Source of the DNA: Thermoplasmata archaeon
GTDB taxonomy: Archaea; Thermoplasmatota; Thermoplasmata; Lutacidiplasmatales; UBA184
Reading direction: 5' to 3'
DNA length: 64,000 bases
NCBI GenBank assembly: GCA_027315165.1
Contig: DAHUYN010000010.1
Location: forward strand, 25,021-89,020
A program made the translations under genes and the position numbers. The notes below the pieces were generated by a model, which was given only the letters and a program-made list of their open reading frames with translations, had not been told where the DNA came from and ran no database searches. Shown here piece after piece: positions 17,682 to 26,266 of this stretch. Each line of letters starts with the position of its first letter. The first letter of the stretch is position 1.

Positions 17682-20293
17682 CGTCCGGGGGTGTCGCCTC
17701 CGACGAGACGTCGCCGCCACTCGGCGAGGAAACTGAGCGCCTCGAACGGCGTCATCCGCTCCGGGTCGAGGGCCCTCAGCGCGGCCTCGACCTCCGAGGT
17801 CGGGCCCGCCTCGGAAGAGAGCAGGACCGCCTGCGTGTAGCGCGTCGGCGGCGAGCGCCGGGCCGTCGGGCCGACCGTCACGCCCTCCGCCTCGAGCCGT
17901 CGCAGCAGGCGCTTCGCATCGTCGAGGAGCGGCTCGGGAAGGCCGGCGAGCCGCGCGACGTGGAGCCCGTAGCTCCGGTCCGTCGACCCCGGCACGAGGC
18001 GATGGAGGAAGGTGACCTCGTCTCCCTCCTCGCGGACGGCGAGGTGGGCGTTCCGGGCCGCCGGGAGGCCCGCGACGAGCTCCGTCAGCTGGTGGTAATG
18101 GGTCGCGAGGATCGTGCGGCAGCGCACCCGGTCGTGGAGGTGGCGCAACGTCGCCCAGGCGAGGGCGAGCCCGTCGAAGGTGCTCGTCCCCCGGCCGACC
18201 TCGTCGAGGAGGACCAGCGCCCGCGCGTCGGCGCCGCGGAGGATCTCCGAGACCTCGGTCATCTCGACCATGAAGCTCGACTTGCCCCGACCGATCTCGT
18301 CGGTGAACCCCATCCGCGTGTAGAGGGCGCTCACGACGCCGACGCGGGCGAAGCGCGCGGGGACGAAGGCGCCGACCTGGGCGAGGAGGACCGTGAGCCC
18401 GACCTGGCGCATGTACGTCGACTTCCCCGACATGTTGGGCCCGGTGAGCACGAGAAGCCGCCCCGACTCGGCGTCAAGGTCGACGTCGTTGGGGACGAAC
18501 CCGGACTCGAGCGTCCGGTCGAGCACCGGATGGCGGCCGTCGCGGACGGAGAGGACCGAGGAGTCGTCGACGACGGGCCGCACGAGCCCACGCTCCTGGG
18601 CCAAGAGGGCGAACGTCGCGATCGTGTCGAGCTCGCCGACCGCCTGGGAGAGACGGTGGACCTCGGGGGTCGTGCGCTCGACCTCCTCGAGGAACCGCTC
18701 CCAGGCCGACCGCTCCGCCTCCTCGCGCCGGCCGCGCGCGTCGAGGATCCGCGACTCGATCGCGGCGAGCTCCTCCGAGGTGAACCGCTCGCCCGCGGCG
18801 AGGGTCTGCCGCCTCCGATAGTGGGGCGGGACGCGGCCGAGGTTCGGCCGCGTCACCTCGAGGTAGTAGCCGAAGACGTTGTTGTAGCCGACCTTGAGGC
18901 CCCGGATCCCCGTCGTGTCCTGTTCCCGGCGCTCGAGCGAGGCGAGCTCGGCGAGCCCCTCGGACTCGGTCCGCGCGAGCGCGTCGAGCTCGGGGTCGAA
19001 CCCCGGACGGAACAGGCCGCCCGCGTCGGCCGTCGCGGGCGGCTCCTCGGGCAGCGCGGCGGCGAGCAGGTCCGAGAGCGACGTGACGGGGGCGAGCCGG
19101 GCGACGAGGTCGGCGAGCCGTCCCGGGGCCGCCGACGCCGAGAGCCAGGTGCGGACACGACCGACGGCGTCGAGCCCGGCGCGGAGCGCGGCGAGCTCTG
19201 GAGGCCGGACGCGGCGGCCCGCGACCCGCGCCGCGATGCGCGCGAGATCGGGGACCGGTCCCAGCTCCGAGCGCAGCACGAGGAGGTCGCTCCCGCGGCC
19301 GACGAGCGCCTCGACGGCGTCGAGGCGCTCGCGGATCGCCCCGACCTCGGCGAGCGGGGTCCGGAGCCAGAAGGCGAGCGTGCGCCGGCCCGGCGGCGTG
19401 ACCGTCTCGTCCCACGTCGACAGGAGCGTCGGCCCGCCGGGGTCGTCCGGGTTCATCGGGTGCACGACCTCGAGGTGCCGGAGTGTCTTCCCGTCGAGCA
19501 AGAGCCGACGCGTCGTCGTCCCGTCGCCGACGAGCTCGAGGTATCGGAGCAGCCGCGGCTGCGCTCTCGCGACGTACCGCGCGAGGTCGTCCTCGGCGGC
19601 GGCGACGGACGCGGTCGCGGACGGCGGGACCGACGCGGGCATGGTGACGGCGACGTCGTCGGGGGGCGGTGGCGCCTCGAGGTGGGCCCGAGGGAACTCG
19701 CGACGGAGCCCGGCGGCGAGCGCTCGCCCCGGGTCTCCTTCGCGCTCGGAGACCAGCACCTCCGACGGCTGGAACGGCGCGAGCGCCGCGAGGAGCCCGT
19801 CGACGCCCGCCTCGGCCGCCTCGCCGCGGAACCACTCCCCCGTCGTCACGTCGACGCACGCGAAGCTGCCGCGGCCGGTCGCCGAGAGGCGGAGGCTCGC
19901 GAGGAAGTTGTGGTCGGGGCCGGCGAGGATCCGGTCCTCGACGACCGTCCCGGGCGTGACGACGCGCGTGACCTCGCGCCGGACGAGCCCCTTGGCGAAC
20001 TTCGCGTCCTCGACCTGGTCGCAGAGCGCGACCTTGTACCCCTTCCGGACGAGTCGGGCGAGGTAGCTCTCGACGGCGTGGTGCGGGACGCCGGCCATCG
20101 GCGTCCGTTCGCCGTTCGTGTCCGGCGAGCGGGCGGTGAGGACGACCTCGAGCTCCCGCGAGAGGAGCCGGGCGTCGTCGCCGAACGTCTCGAAGAAGTC
20201 CCCGACGCGGAAGAGGACGAGATGGCCCGGATACCGCTGCTTGACCCGCTCGTACTGCTCCATGAGCGGGGTCGTGACAACGCCGTCGGGCAT
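17678..20293 (-). CDS. mutS: DNA mismatch repair protein MutS
   Basis: MutS recognises mismatches and recruits MutL. The mismatch-binding motif is GDFFETFGDDA near residue 35 (Phe and Glu of F-x-E present), the clamp and lever domains follow, and the ATPase has Walker A TGPNMSGKSTYMRQVG and Walker B ALVLLDEVGRGTSTFDG. The 871-residue length is that of bacterial MutS1. A TATA box (CTATAAG on the minus strand) is centred about 27 bp upstream, so the mRNA is probably leaderless. It heads the mutS-mutL-nuclease operon and lies just downstream of tRNA-Ser. Confidence 0.96.
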   Translation of the reverse strand: MPDGVVTTPLMEQYERVKQRYPGHLVLFRVGDFFETFGDDARLLSRELEVVLTARSPDTNGERTPMAGVPHHAVESYLARLVRKGYKVALCDQVEDAKFAKGLVRREVTRVVTPGTVVEDRILAGPDHNFLASLRLSATGRGSFACVDVTTGEWFRGEAAEAGVDGLLAALAPFQPSEVLVSEREGDPGRALAAGLRREFPRAHLEAPPPPDDVAVTMPASVPPSATASVAAAEDDLARYVARAQPRLLRYLELVGDGTTTRRLLLDGKTLRHLEVVHPMNPDDPGGPTLLSTWDETVTPPGRRTLAFWLRTPLAEVGAIRERLDAVEALVGRGSDLLVLRSELGPVPDLARIAARVAGRRVRPPELAALRAGLDAVGRVRTWLSASAAPGRLADLVARLAPVTSLSDLLAAALPEEPPATADAGGLFRPGFDPELDALARTESEGLAELASLERREQDTTGIRGLKVGYNNVFGYYLEVTRPNLGRVPPHYRRRQTLAAGERFTSEELAAIESRILDARGRREEAERSAWERFLEEVERTTPEVHRLSQAVGELDTIATFALLAQERGLVRPVVDDSSVLSVRDGRHPVLDRTLESGFVPNDVDLDAESGRLLVLTGPNMSGKSTYMRQVGLTVLLAQVGAFVPARFARVGVVSALYTRMGFTDEIGRGKSSFMVEMTEVSEILRGADARALVLLDEVGRGTSTFDGLALAWATLRHLHDRVRCRTILATHYHQLTELVAGLPAARNAHLAVREEGDEVTFLHRLVPGSTDRSYGLHVARLAGLPEPLLDDAKRLLRRLEAEGVTVGPTARRSPPTRYTQAVLLSSEAGPTSEVEAALRALDPERMTPFEALSFLAEWRRRLVGGDTPGR

Positions 20294-20316
20294 CGGGGAG
20301 CGAACCAGCCCGCCGC

Positions 20317-20324
20317 CGCTTATA
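20317..20324 (-). promoter_or_regulatory. TATA box of the mutS operon
   Basis: The minus strand reads CTATAAGC about 27 bp before the mutS ATG, at leaderless spacing. Confidence 0.55.
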
Positions 20325-20352
20325 GGCGTCGGTGGGGCCCGGAGATCGAGGG

Positions 20353-20436
20353 CGCTGAGGGGGAGATTTGAACTCCCGTGGCGGAACCGCCACCAGCTTT
20401 CAAGGCTGGCGCCTTGCCGGGCTAGGCTACCTCAGC
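20353..20436 (-). tRNA. tRNA-Ser(TGA)
   Basis: The minus strand folds into a class II tRNA: acceptor GCTGAGG pairs with CCTCAGC, the anticodon loop CTTGAAA gives TGA, a long variable arm GGTGGCGG/CCGCCAC follows, and the T arm is GGGAGTTCAAATCTCCC. The discriminator is G, as in archaeal tRNA-Ser. CCA is not encoded and there is no intron; total length is 84 nt. It reads Ser UCA codons. Confidence 0.95.
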
Positions 20437-20607
20437 GCGACCCGAGGACGGCGGCCGGCCGAGAAAAACTTACCCCCGCCGCGCCGGACCGCGGTCCCGG
20501 CCCTTCGCGGGGCGGCGTGGATCCCGTCGGCGACGCCGACGCGACCCGGGTCCCGAGGGTCCGTCGGACGGCCGGGGCGGAGGCTCGGGGAAGGGCCCGG
20601 AGGCCGA

Positions 20608-20708
20608 TGCAGGCGCCGGGAGTCCCGCGCGAACGCGGGAGGCGTCCGCGATTCGAACCCGGGTGGTCAGCTTGGAAGGCTGACATCCTACCGCTAGATT
20701 ACACCTGC
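20608..20708 (-). tRNA. tRNA-Gly(TCC) with a T-loop intron
   Basis: The 5' part gives acceptor GCAGGTG, D stem ATCT/GGAT, anticodon arm TCAGC-CTTCCAA-GCTGA (anticodon TCC) and the start of the T arm CCGGG-TTCGAA. The expected T-stem and acceptor 3' strands do not follow directly, but appear exactly 30 nt later as CCCGG-CGCCTGC-A, pairing perfectly with CCGGG and GCAGGTG. Removing 30 nt gives a 71-nt tRNA, the normal size for tRNA-Gly. Reading without an intron leaves five acceptor mismatches. CCA is not encoded. Confidence 0.88.
20622..20651 (-). other. 30-nt intron in tRNA-Gly, near position 59/60
   Basis: The removed segment lies after TTCGAA of the T loop; because of repeated bases the junction may be 59/60, 60/61 or 61/62. 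It contains a perfect hairpin TCCCGCG-TTCG-CGCGGGA. I could not draw a canonical bulge-helix-bulge at this site, so processing would need a relaxed motif. Introns around position 59/60 are known in other archaea, chiefly Thermoproteota. Confidence 0.75.
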
Positions 20709-20746
20709 ACGGGCCGCCGGGCCGGGCGACGGACCGGCTGCCTCGA

Positions 20747-21313
20747 CTAATGCTTTGGGGTCGGCGCGCCGCCGCCGTGCGCGGCGCTGAGCTCCAGAAG
20801 CGCGACCCGCTCGAGGACGAGCCCCTCCCACGCCTCTCGCGGGACCGTCCGGCGCTCTTCGGGCCCCACGCCCAGCCGATCGAGCGTCCCCTCGTCGACG
20901 GGGCGCGGGTAGGCCGAGGGCTCGTCGACGAGGCCGAGCGCCTCGAGGAGCGAGGCGAGCGTCCGGGGGCGCTCGGCGACGACGACGAACGTCTCGGTGT
21001 CGTCGGAGATGCCGACCTTCTGCAGGGCCCGCGGCAGCTGGTCGTCGCCGGCGACCCAGAGCGAGTACTCCGCGCCGCGCACGCGGAGCCGGCTCTCCCC
21101 GCGCTGGCGGGAGCGGCCGAGGTGGGCCCACGCCGAGAGGAGGTGCCGCTCGCCGGCGATCGACCGCGCGTCGAAGACCGCGACGAGCGCCTCGCCCGCG
21201 CTCTCGGCCCTCAGCCGCCGGACCAGCTCCGAGGACGTCGGCTCGCCGGGAGTCCGACGACGGGCGCCGACGGCCTGGAGCGTGCGGCTCTCCGTCGGGG
21301 GCAGCGGGGCCAC
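20747..21313 (-). CDS. cgi121: KEOPS complex subunit Cgi121
   Basis: A 188-residue protein resembling the KEOPS subunit Cgi121, which binds tRNA for t6A37 modification. Characteristic features are the early strand LVAVFDARSIAGERHLLSAW near residue 40 and RVRGAEYSLWVAGDDQLPRALQKVGI in the centre, equivalent to the segment where family members contact Bud32. The GTG start lies 7 bp after the stop of the upstream hydrolase gene; the longer track ORF overlaps that gene. The C-terminal about 60 residues are more variable. Confidence 0.75.
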   Translation of the reverse strand: MAPLPPTESRTLQAVGARRRTPGEPTSSELVRRLRAESAGEALVAVFDARSIAGERHLLSAWAHLGRSRQRGESRLRVRGAEYSLWVAGDDQLPRALQKVGISDDTETFVVVAERPRTLASLLEALGLVDEPSAYPRPVDEGTLDRLGVGPEERRTVPREAWEGLVLERVALLELSAAHGGGAPTPKH

Positions 21314-21320
21314 GACGCGC

Positions 21321-21932
21321 TCACTCCTTGAGGAAGCGGAGGAACGCCTCGCGCGTCCTCGGCTGGAGGACATAGTTCTCGCGCTTCTCGCGGCCGATCG
21401 TCGAGGTCGGCGTCGGGCCGTAGTCGTGCCCGGGGAGGATGACGAGACCGTCGTCGAGACGGACGAGGCGCTGGAAGAGGGAGTCGTAGAGCTTGGACGG
21501 GTCCCCGCCGGGAAGGTCCGTGCGGCCGCACTCACCGACGAACAGCGTGTCGCCCGTGGCGACGTGCCCGTCGAAGACGTAGAGGACGCTGTCGTCGGTG
21601 TGCCCGGGCGTGTGGACGACCTGGAAGCGGAGACCGCCGACCTCGAGCGAGGCGCCGTCCTCGACGCTCACGTCCTGGCCGATCGGGGCCGCGACATGGG
21701 CGACGACCTGGGCTCCCGTGCGCGCCTTCACGTCCTCGTTCCCGGCGATGTGGTCCGGATGCCGGTGCGTGTTGAGGATGTAGCGGACCTTGACGGACCT
21801 CGCGTCGATCGCCTCGAGGACCGGCGTCACGCCGAACGAAGGGTCGATGACGACGCCCGCGCCCCCCTCTCTCTCCGCGACGAGGTAGGTGAAGTTCTGG
21901 TACGGGCCGATGACGTACTGCTCGAGGAGCAC
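21321..21932 (-). CDS. Metallo-beta-lactamase-fold hydrolase (glyoxalase II/persulfide dioxygenase-like)
   Basis: The 203-residue protein has the complete metal-binding set of the family: THRHPDHIAGN (HxHxDH), HTPGHTDDS, the Asp in ATGDTLFVGECGRTDLPGGD, and the final His in LPGHDYG. The GRTDLPGGD segment is typical of the ETHE1/persulfide dioxygenase branch and of glyoxalase II-like enzymes, so a thioester or persulfide substrate is likely. Start is GTG with a TATA-like TTAATAT about 23 bp upstream. Cgi121 follows after seven bases. Confidence 0.88.
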   Translation of the reverse strand: MLLEQYVIGPYQNFTYLVAEREGGAGVVIDPSFGVTPVLEAIDARSVKVRYILNTHRHPDHIAGNEDVKARTGAQVVAHVAAPIGQDVSVEDGASLEVGGLRFQVVHTPGHTDDSVLYVFDGHVATGDTLFVGECGRTDLPGGDPSKLYDSLFQRLVRLDDGLVILPGHDYGPTPTSTIGREKRENYVLQPRTREAFLRFLKE

Positions 21933-21976
21933 GCGCCGCCGAAGCCCGCCGGATATTAAGCGAGCGGCTCGCGGCG

Positions 21977-22897
21977 CTACCGGACGGTGTCGATCTCCCG
22001 CTCGTCGGGCAGGGCTCGAGCCCCGGTGACGGCGTCGAGCACGACGCGCCCCTCGGGGCCTTCGACGTACCAGTAGGGCACGTGGAGGAGCACCGTCGGC
22101 CCGAGCCGAAGGTCCCCAGGACCCGGCGGCACGCGCCGGCGCTCGATCACGAGGGCGCCGCCGTGCTGCTCGCTGTGGTCGACGCTCACCGTATGGCGCT
22201 TGAGGACCGCCTCCTCGGCGATCGCCCGGCTCTGCTCCTCCGAGAGCTCCGGCTCGAGCCGCTGGCTCGAGACCTCGAGACCCCCCGTGACCTCGCGCTC
22301 GCCGGCCTCCCACACCTCGGCGTGGCCCGTGAGCGCGTTGACGGCGATCAGGTGGTCGCTCGTCGCCCCCGTGCCGCCGTGCGCCGAGGCGACTCGCACG
22401 CGGTACGGGGTCACGAAGAACGGCACGAGGCGGAGCGAGTAGCGGCACCCCTCGACGCCCGCGAGCGCCTCGGCCTCCGCCTGGCCCAGGCGCGGGACGA
22501 TGATCCGCTCGCCCTCGGGGAAGACCGTCGCCGGGGGCTCGAGGGCCGCGCGCGCCGACGGCTCCTCCTCGCCGATGGGGCCCGTCGGGCCCGGCAGGAG
22601 GATCTCTCCGAGCGCCGGCCCGAGCGTCGTCGGGTCGAGGACCTCGATCCCGCGCTCGGCGGCGATCTTGCGCGCCACCTCGCCGGGCTCTTCAGCGTAG
22701 ACGAGCGTGCGGTGGACGACGTCGCCGGGGAACTCGCCCTCGACCTCGACCGGGGAGCGGAGGCCCGAGACGAGGAAGACGGCGCGATGGTCTCGAGCCC
22801 GAACGGCCCGGAGCCCGTTCGAGCGGTCCTCGAGCCGATAGCCCGCGGCCTCGAGCAGCCGGCGCAGCGTCGGCGTCGTACCGCCGCCGGGCGACAT
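21977..22897 (-). CDS. Conserved hypothetical protein, two-domain
   Basis: A 306-residue cytosolic protein without a recognised catalytic motif. The N-terminal about 110 residues (LLEAAGYRLEDRSNGLRAVR followed by strands) look like a restriction-endonuclease-type alpha/beta core but I cannot locate an intact active site. The C-terminal part is strand-rich, with VRVASAHGGTGATSDHLIAVNALTGHAEVW and a final VPYWYVEGPEGRVVLDAVTGA, reminiscent of peptidase-propeptide-like repeats. GGAGG abuts the ATG. No function assigned. Confidence 0.6.
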   Translation of the reverse strand: MSPGGGTTPTLRRLLEAAGYRLEDRSNGLRAVRARDHRAVFLVSGLRSPVEVEGEFPGDVVHRTLVYAEEPGEVARKIAAERGIEVLDPTTLGPALGEILLPGPTGPIGEEEPSARAALEPPATVFPEGERIIVPRLGQAEAEALAGVEGCRYSLRLVPFFVTPYRVRVASAHGGTGATSDHLIAVNALTGHAEVWEAGEREVTGGLEVSSQRLEPELSEEQSRAIAEEAVLKRHTVSVDHSEQHGGALVIERRRVPPGPGDLRLGPTVLLHVPYWYVEGPEGRVVLDAVTGARALPDEREIDTVR

Positions 22898-22995
22898 CCT
22901 CCGAACGAGCCCTCCCGGGGTTATCTCACTTCCGTCGCCACCGCCGGTGGACGCCGGGTCGAAACCCTCATCCTCGGCGCCGCCGGTCCCGGGCC

Positions 22996-23814
22996 GTGGG
23001 CCGGTATCGGGTCGGCTGCACGGGCTGGGGCTACGACGACTGGGTCGGGGGGTTCTATCCCCCGGGCACGCCGGCGGGCGAGTACCTCGCCCGGTACGCG
23101 CGTGTCTTCGACCTCACCGAGGTCGACTCGAGCTTCTACCGGGCGCCGGGCCGCTCCCTCTGCGCGCGGTGGGCCCGGACGACCCCCGAGGGGTTCCTCT
23201 TCGCCCTGAAGGTCCCGCGAGAGGTCACGCACGCCGTCGGGGCCCCGTTCGCGGCGGGCGCGCTCGCGGCGTTCCTCGAGGGTCTCGCCCCGCTGCGGGA
23301 GGCGGGGAAGCTCGGCCCCCTCGTCGCCCAGTTCCCGCCGTCGTTCCGCCAGGACCGCCACGGGGGCCGGCTCGCCGAGCTCCTCGACGCCGTCCCGCCG
23401 GAGTTCGCGCTCGCCGTCGAGCTGCGGCACGCCTCCTGGTGGACCCCCGGGACGCTCTCGGCCCTCGAGGCCCGCGGCGCCGCCCTCGTCTGGTCGGTCT
23501 ACCCTCAGGTCCACCCGCCCTACCGGCTCACCGCCCCGTTCCTCTACGCGCGGTGCGTCGGCGACCGGGCCCTGACCCGGTTCGACGCGATCCAGCGCGA
23601 CCAGGGGCCGGCGATGGAGGAGTTGCGCGCGCACTTCGAGGACGAGGGCCGCTCCGCCCGGGACGTCTTCGTCCTGCTCAACAACCACTTCATGGGCTTC
23701 GGCCCCGGGACGGCGCAGCGCATGCAGGAGGTGCTCGGGGTGCCGAAGGCCGACCTCGCCCGGGCCCTCCGGCTCCGAGGCCAGCCCGGGCTCGAGGGGT
23801 TCGACGGCCCCTGA
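22996..23814 (+). CDS. DUF72 family TIM-barrel protein
   Basis: The 272-residue sequence has the DUF72 (YecE-like) pattern: RVGCTGWGYDDWVGGFYPPG at the N-terminus, then EVDSSFYRAP, FLFALKVPREVTH, and late in the protein VFVLLNNHFMGFGPGTA. Members form a TIM barrel and are usually about 240-280 residues; the biochemical role is not established, with links to nucleic acid or metal chemistry only suggested. Start is GTG; it ends 63 bp before cdc48. Confidence 0.9.
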   Translation: MGRYRVGCTGWGYDDWVGGFYPPGTPAGEYLARYARVFDLTEVDSSFYRAPGRSLCARWARTTPEGFLFALKVPREVTHAVGAPFAAGALAAFLEGLAPLREAGKLGPLVAQFPPSFRQDRHGGRLAELLDAVPPEFALAVELRHASWWTPGTLSALEARGAALVWSVYPQVHPPYRLTAPFLYARCVGDRALTRFDAIQRDQGPAMEELRAHFEDEGRSARDVFVLLNNHFMGFGPGTAQRMQEVLGVPKADLARALRLRGQPGLEGFDGP

Positions 23815-23840
23815 GGGAGCCGCGGGACCTCCGAAGCAAC

Positions 23841-23849
23841 GTATATATC
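23841..23849 (+). promoter_or_regulatory. TATA box of cdc48
   Basis: GTATATATC lies about 33 bp before the cdc48 ATG, leaving at most a few bases of leader. Confidence 0.65.
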
Positions 23850-23877
23850 GCGACCGGCGGTGCAATCGCTCGTACCG

Positions 23878-26100
23878 ATGGGAGAGGCAATCACCCTCCG
23901 CGTCGCCGAGGCGTTCCAGCAGGACATCGGTCTCGGCACCGCCCGCCTCGACGTCGGCACCCGCCAGCGGCTCAAGGTCGGGGTCGGCGACATCGTCGAG
24001 ATCCGCGGCCGCAAGACGACCGCGGCGCTCGTCAACCGCGCCCAGCAGGAGGACGAGGGGAAGGGGGTCCTCCGCGTCGAGGCGGTCGTCCGGCGGAACG
24101 CGGGGGTCAGCATCGGCGACCGCGTCATCGTCCAGCGGATCGACTGCCCGATCTCCGACTCGATCACGATCGCCCCGATCTACTCCGGCTCGGCGAAGAT
24201 GGACCTCGGGCCCGGTCTCGAGGCGTTCGTCTCGAAGGCGCTCAGCCGACGGCCGTTCGTGCGCGGGGACGTCTTCGTCATCCCCGGGGTCTTCCTGATG
24301 GGCGGCTCGCTGCCGTTCATGGTGCTGCAGACGCAGCCCAAGGGGACCGTCCAGGTCGGCCCGACGACGCTCATCACGATCAAGGACGAGACCGTCACCG
24401 AGACGGAGGTCGCGGCCCCTCGGGTCTCCTACGAGGACATCGGCGGCCTCAAGGAGAAGCTGGGACGCGTCCGCGAGATGATCGAGCTGCCCCTCAAGCA
24501 CCCCGAGCTGTTCGACCGGCTCGCGATCTCCCCGCCGAAGGGGGTGCTCCTCTACGGTCCCCCCGGGACGGGCAAGACGCTGATCGCGAAGGCCGTCGCG
24601 AACGAGGCCGGCGCGCACTTCATCGGCATCCAGGGGCCCGAGATCATCTCGAAGTACTACGGGGAGAGCGAGAAGGAGCTTCGGGAGAAGTTCGAGGAGG
24701 CGGAGAAGAACGCCCCCTCGGTGGTCTTCATCGACGAGCTCGACTCGATCGCCCCCCGCCGTGACGAGGTCGTCGGCGAGGTCGAGCGCCGCGTCGTCGC
24801 GCAGCTCCTCACGCTGATGGACGGCCTCTCGGGCCGGGGGAACGTCATCGTCATCGCCGCGACGAACCGCGAGGAGGCGATCGACCCCGCCCTCCGCCGT
24901 CCCGGCCGGTTCGACCGCGAGATCGAGATCGGCGTGCCGACGCAGGCCGGCCGGCTCGAGATCCTGCAGATCCACACGCGCGGGATGCCGATCGAGGGGG
25001 GCGAGAAGGAGCGGGAACGGACCCTCAAGGAGCTCGCGGCGCTCTCCCACGGCTTCGTCGGCGCCGACCTCGCGGCGCTCGCGCGCGAGGCGGCGATGCG
25101 GACGCTGCGCCGCTACCTGCCCGAGATCGACTTCGACAAGCCGATCCCGTTGAGCCTCCTCGAGAGGATGAAGGTCACCGACCGCGACTTCAAGGAGGCG
25201 CTCAAGCAGATCGAGCCGTCGAGCCTCCGCGACGTCTCGATCGAGATCCCGAGCGTCCGCTGGTCGGACATCGGGGGGCTCGACCGCGTCAAGCTCTCGC
25301 TGCAGGAGTCCGTCGAGCTGCCGTTCCGGAATCCCGCGGTCTACAAGCACCTGGGGATCGACGGGCCGCGAGGGATCCTCCTCTACGGCCCGCCCGGGGT
25401 CGGCAAGACCCTCCTCGCCAAGGCCGCCGCGACCGAGAGCCAGGCGAACTTCATCTCCGTCAAGGGCCCCGAGGTGATGAGCAAGTGGGTCGGGGAGAGC
25501 GAGAAGGCGGTCCGGGTGATCTTCAAGAAGGCCCGTCAGGCCTCGCCCGCGATCGTCTTCATCGACGAGATCGACGCGATCGCCCCCCGCCGCGGCCTCC
25601 AGACCTCGAGCGGCGTCACCGAGCGGATCGTGAACCAGCTCCTCACGTCGATCGACGGCCTCGAGTCGCTCGAGCGGGTGCTCGTCCTCGCCGCCACGAA
25701 CCGGCCGGACATCCTCGACGAGGCGCTGCTCCGGACCGGGCGGTTCGACCGGCTCGTCTACGTCGAGCCCCCCAACGTCGCCGGGCGGCTCGAGATCCTC
25801 AAGGTCCACACGAAGCGGATGCCCCTCGAGGACGTGAGCCTCCTCGAGATCGCCCAGCGGACCGAGGGGTTCGTCGGGAGCGACCTCGCGACCCTCTGCC
25901 GCGAGGCGGGGCTCGTCGCGATCCGCGAGAACGTGAAGGCCTCGAAGGTCACGATGGCCCACTTCGACGAGGCGCTGCGGCTCGCCCACGCCTCCCTCTC
26001 GCCCGAGACGCTCAAGTTCTACGAGGAGTTCCAAAAGCGCCTCGGTCGAGAGCGCGTCGCCGAGGCCCGCCAGGAGACGGCGCAGGCGATCTACCGCTGA
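23878..26100 (+). CDS. cdc48: Cdc48/VCP-type AAA+ unfoldase (VAT)
   Basis: A double-ring AAA+ unfoldase that prepares proteins for degradation or disassembles complexes. The N-domain (residues 1-180) starts [21 protein letters not shown]1 has GPPGTGKT near residue 221 and [17 protein letters not shown]2 has GPPGVGKT near residue 504 and [15 protein letters not shown]. The protein is 740 residues, as usual, and its last three residues IYR form a HbYX motif, which in proteasomal ATPases inserts into pockets of the 20S alpha ring. The ATG of MGEAITL is used, six codons into the track ORF. Confidence 0.96.
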   Translation: MGEAITLRVAEAFQQDIGLGTARLDVGTRQRLKVGVGDIVEIRGRKTTAALVNRAQQEDEGKGVLRVEAVVRRNAGVSIGDRVIVQRIDCPISDSITIAPIYSGSAKMDLGPGLEAFVSKALSRRPFVRGDVFVIPGVFLMGGSLPFMVLQTQPKGTVQVGPTTLITIKDETVTETEVAAPRVSYEDIGGLKEKLGRVREMIELPLKHPELFDRLAISPPKGVLLYGPPGTGKTLIAKAVANEAGAHFIGIQGPEIISKYYGESEKELREKFEEAEKNAPSVVFIDELDSIAPRRDEVVGEVERRVVAQLLTLMDGLSGRGNVIVIAATNREEAIDPALRRPGRFDREIEIGVPTQAGRLEILQIHTRGMPIEGGEKERERTLKELAALSHGFVGADLAALAREAAMRTLRRYLPEIDFDKPIPLSLLERMKVTDRDFKEALKQIEPSSLRDVSIEIPSVRWSDIGGLDRVKLSLQESVELPFRNPAVYKHLGIDGPRGILLYGPPGVGKTLLAKAAATESQANFISVKGPEVMSKWVGESEKAVRVIFKKARQASPAIVFIDEIDAIAPRRGLQTSSGVTERIVNQLLTSIDGLESLERVLVLAATNRPDILDEALLRTGRFDRLVYVEPPNVAGRLEILKVHTKRMPLEDVSLLEIAQRTEGFVGSDLATLCREAGLVAIRENVKASKVTMAHFDEALRLAHASLSPETLKFYEEFQKRLGRERVAEARQETAQAIYR

Positions 26101-26266
26101 GCCCCGGCGCCCCCGCCCGACCCCCGTGACGTTCGGCGCCCGCCGGCGGCGAGCCCCCCTCGGGCGACGCGCGAGCCTCCTCGGTCGGCAAGCTATATGT
26201 AGGGGGGCTAGGTTCGCCGCCGCGTTCCTCGATAGGGGAATCCACAACCGGGAGACGTGAAACACG

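Noticed and set aside
20608-20708. tRNA-Gly read without an intron, as a degenerate pseudogene
   Set aside because: That reading leaves five acceptor mismatches and one in the T stem, while the 30-nt intron model gives perfect stems and normal length.
22921-26265. 1114-residue minus-strand ORF opposite cdc48
   Set aside because: Antisense shadow of cdc48 and DUF72 with Asp/Leu/Arg repeats and no recognisable motif.
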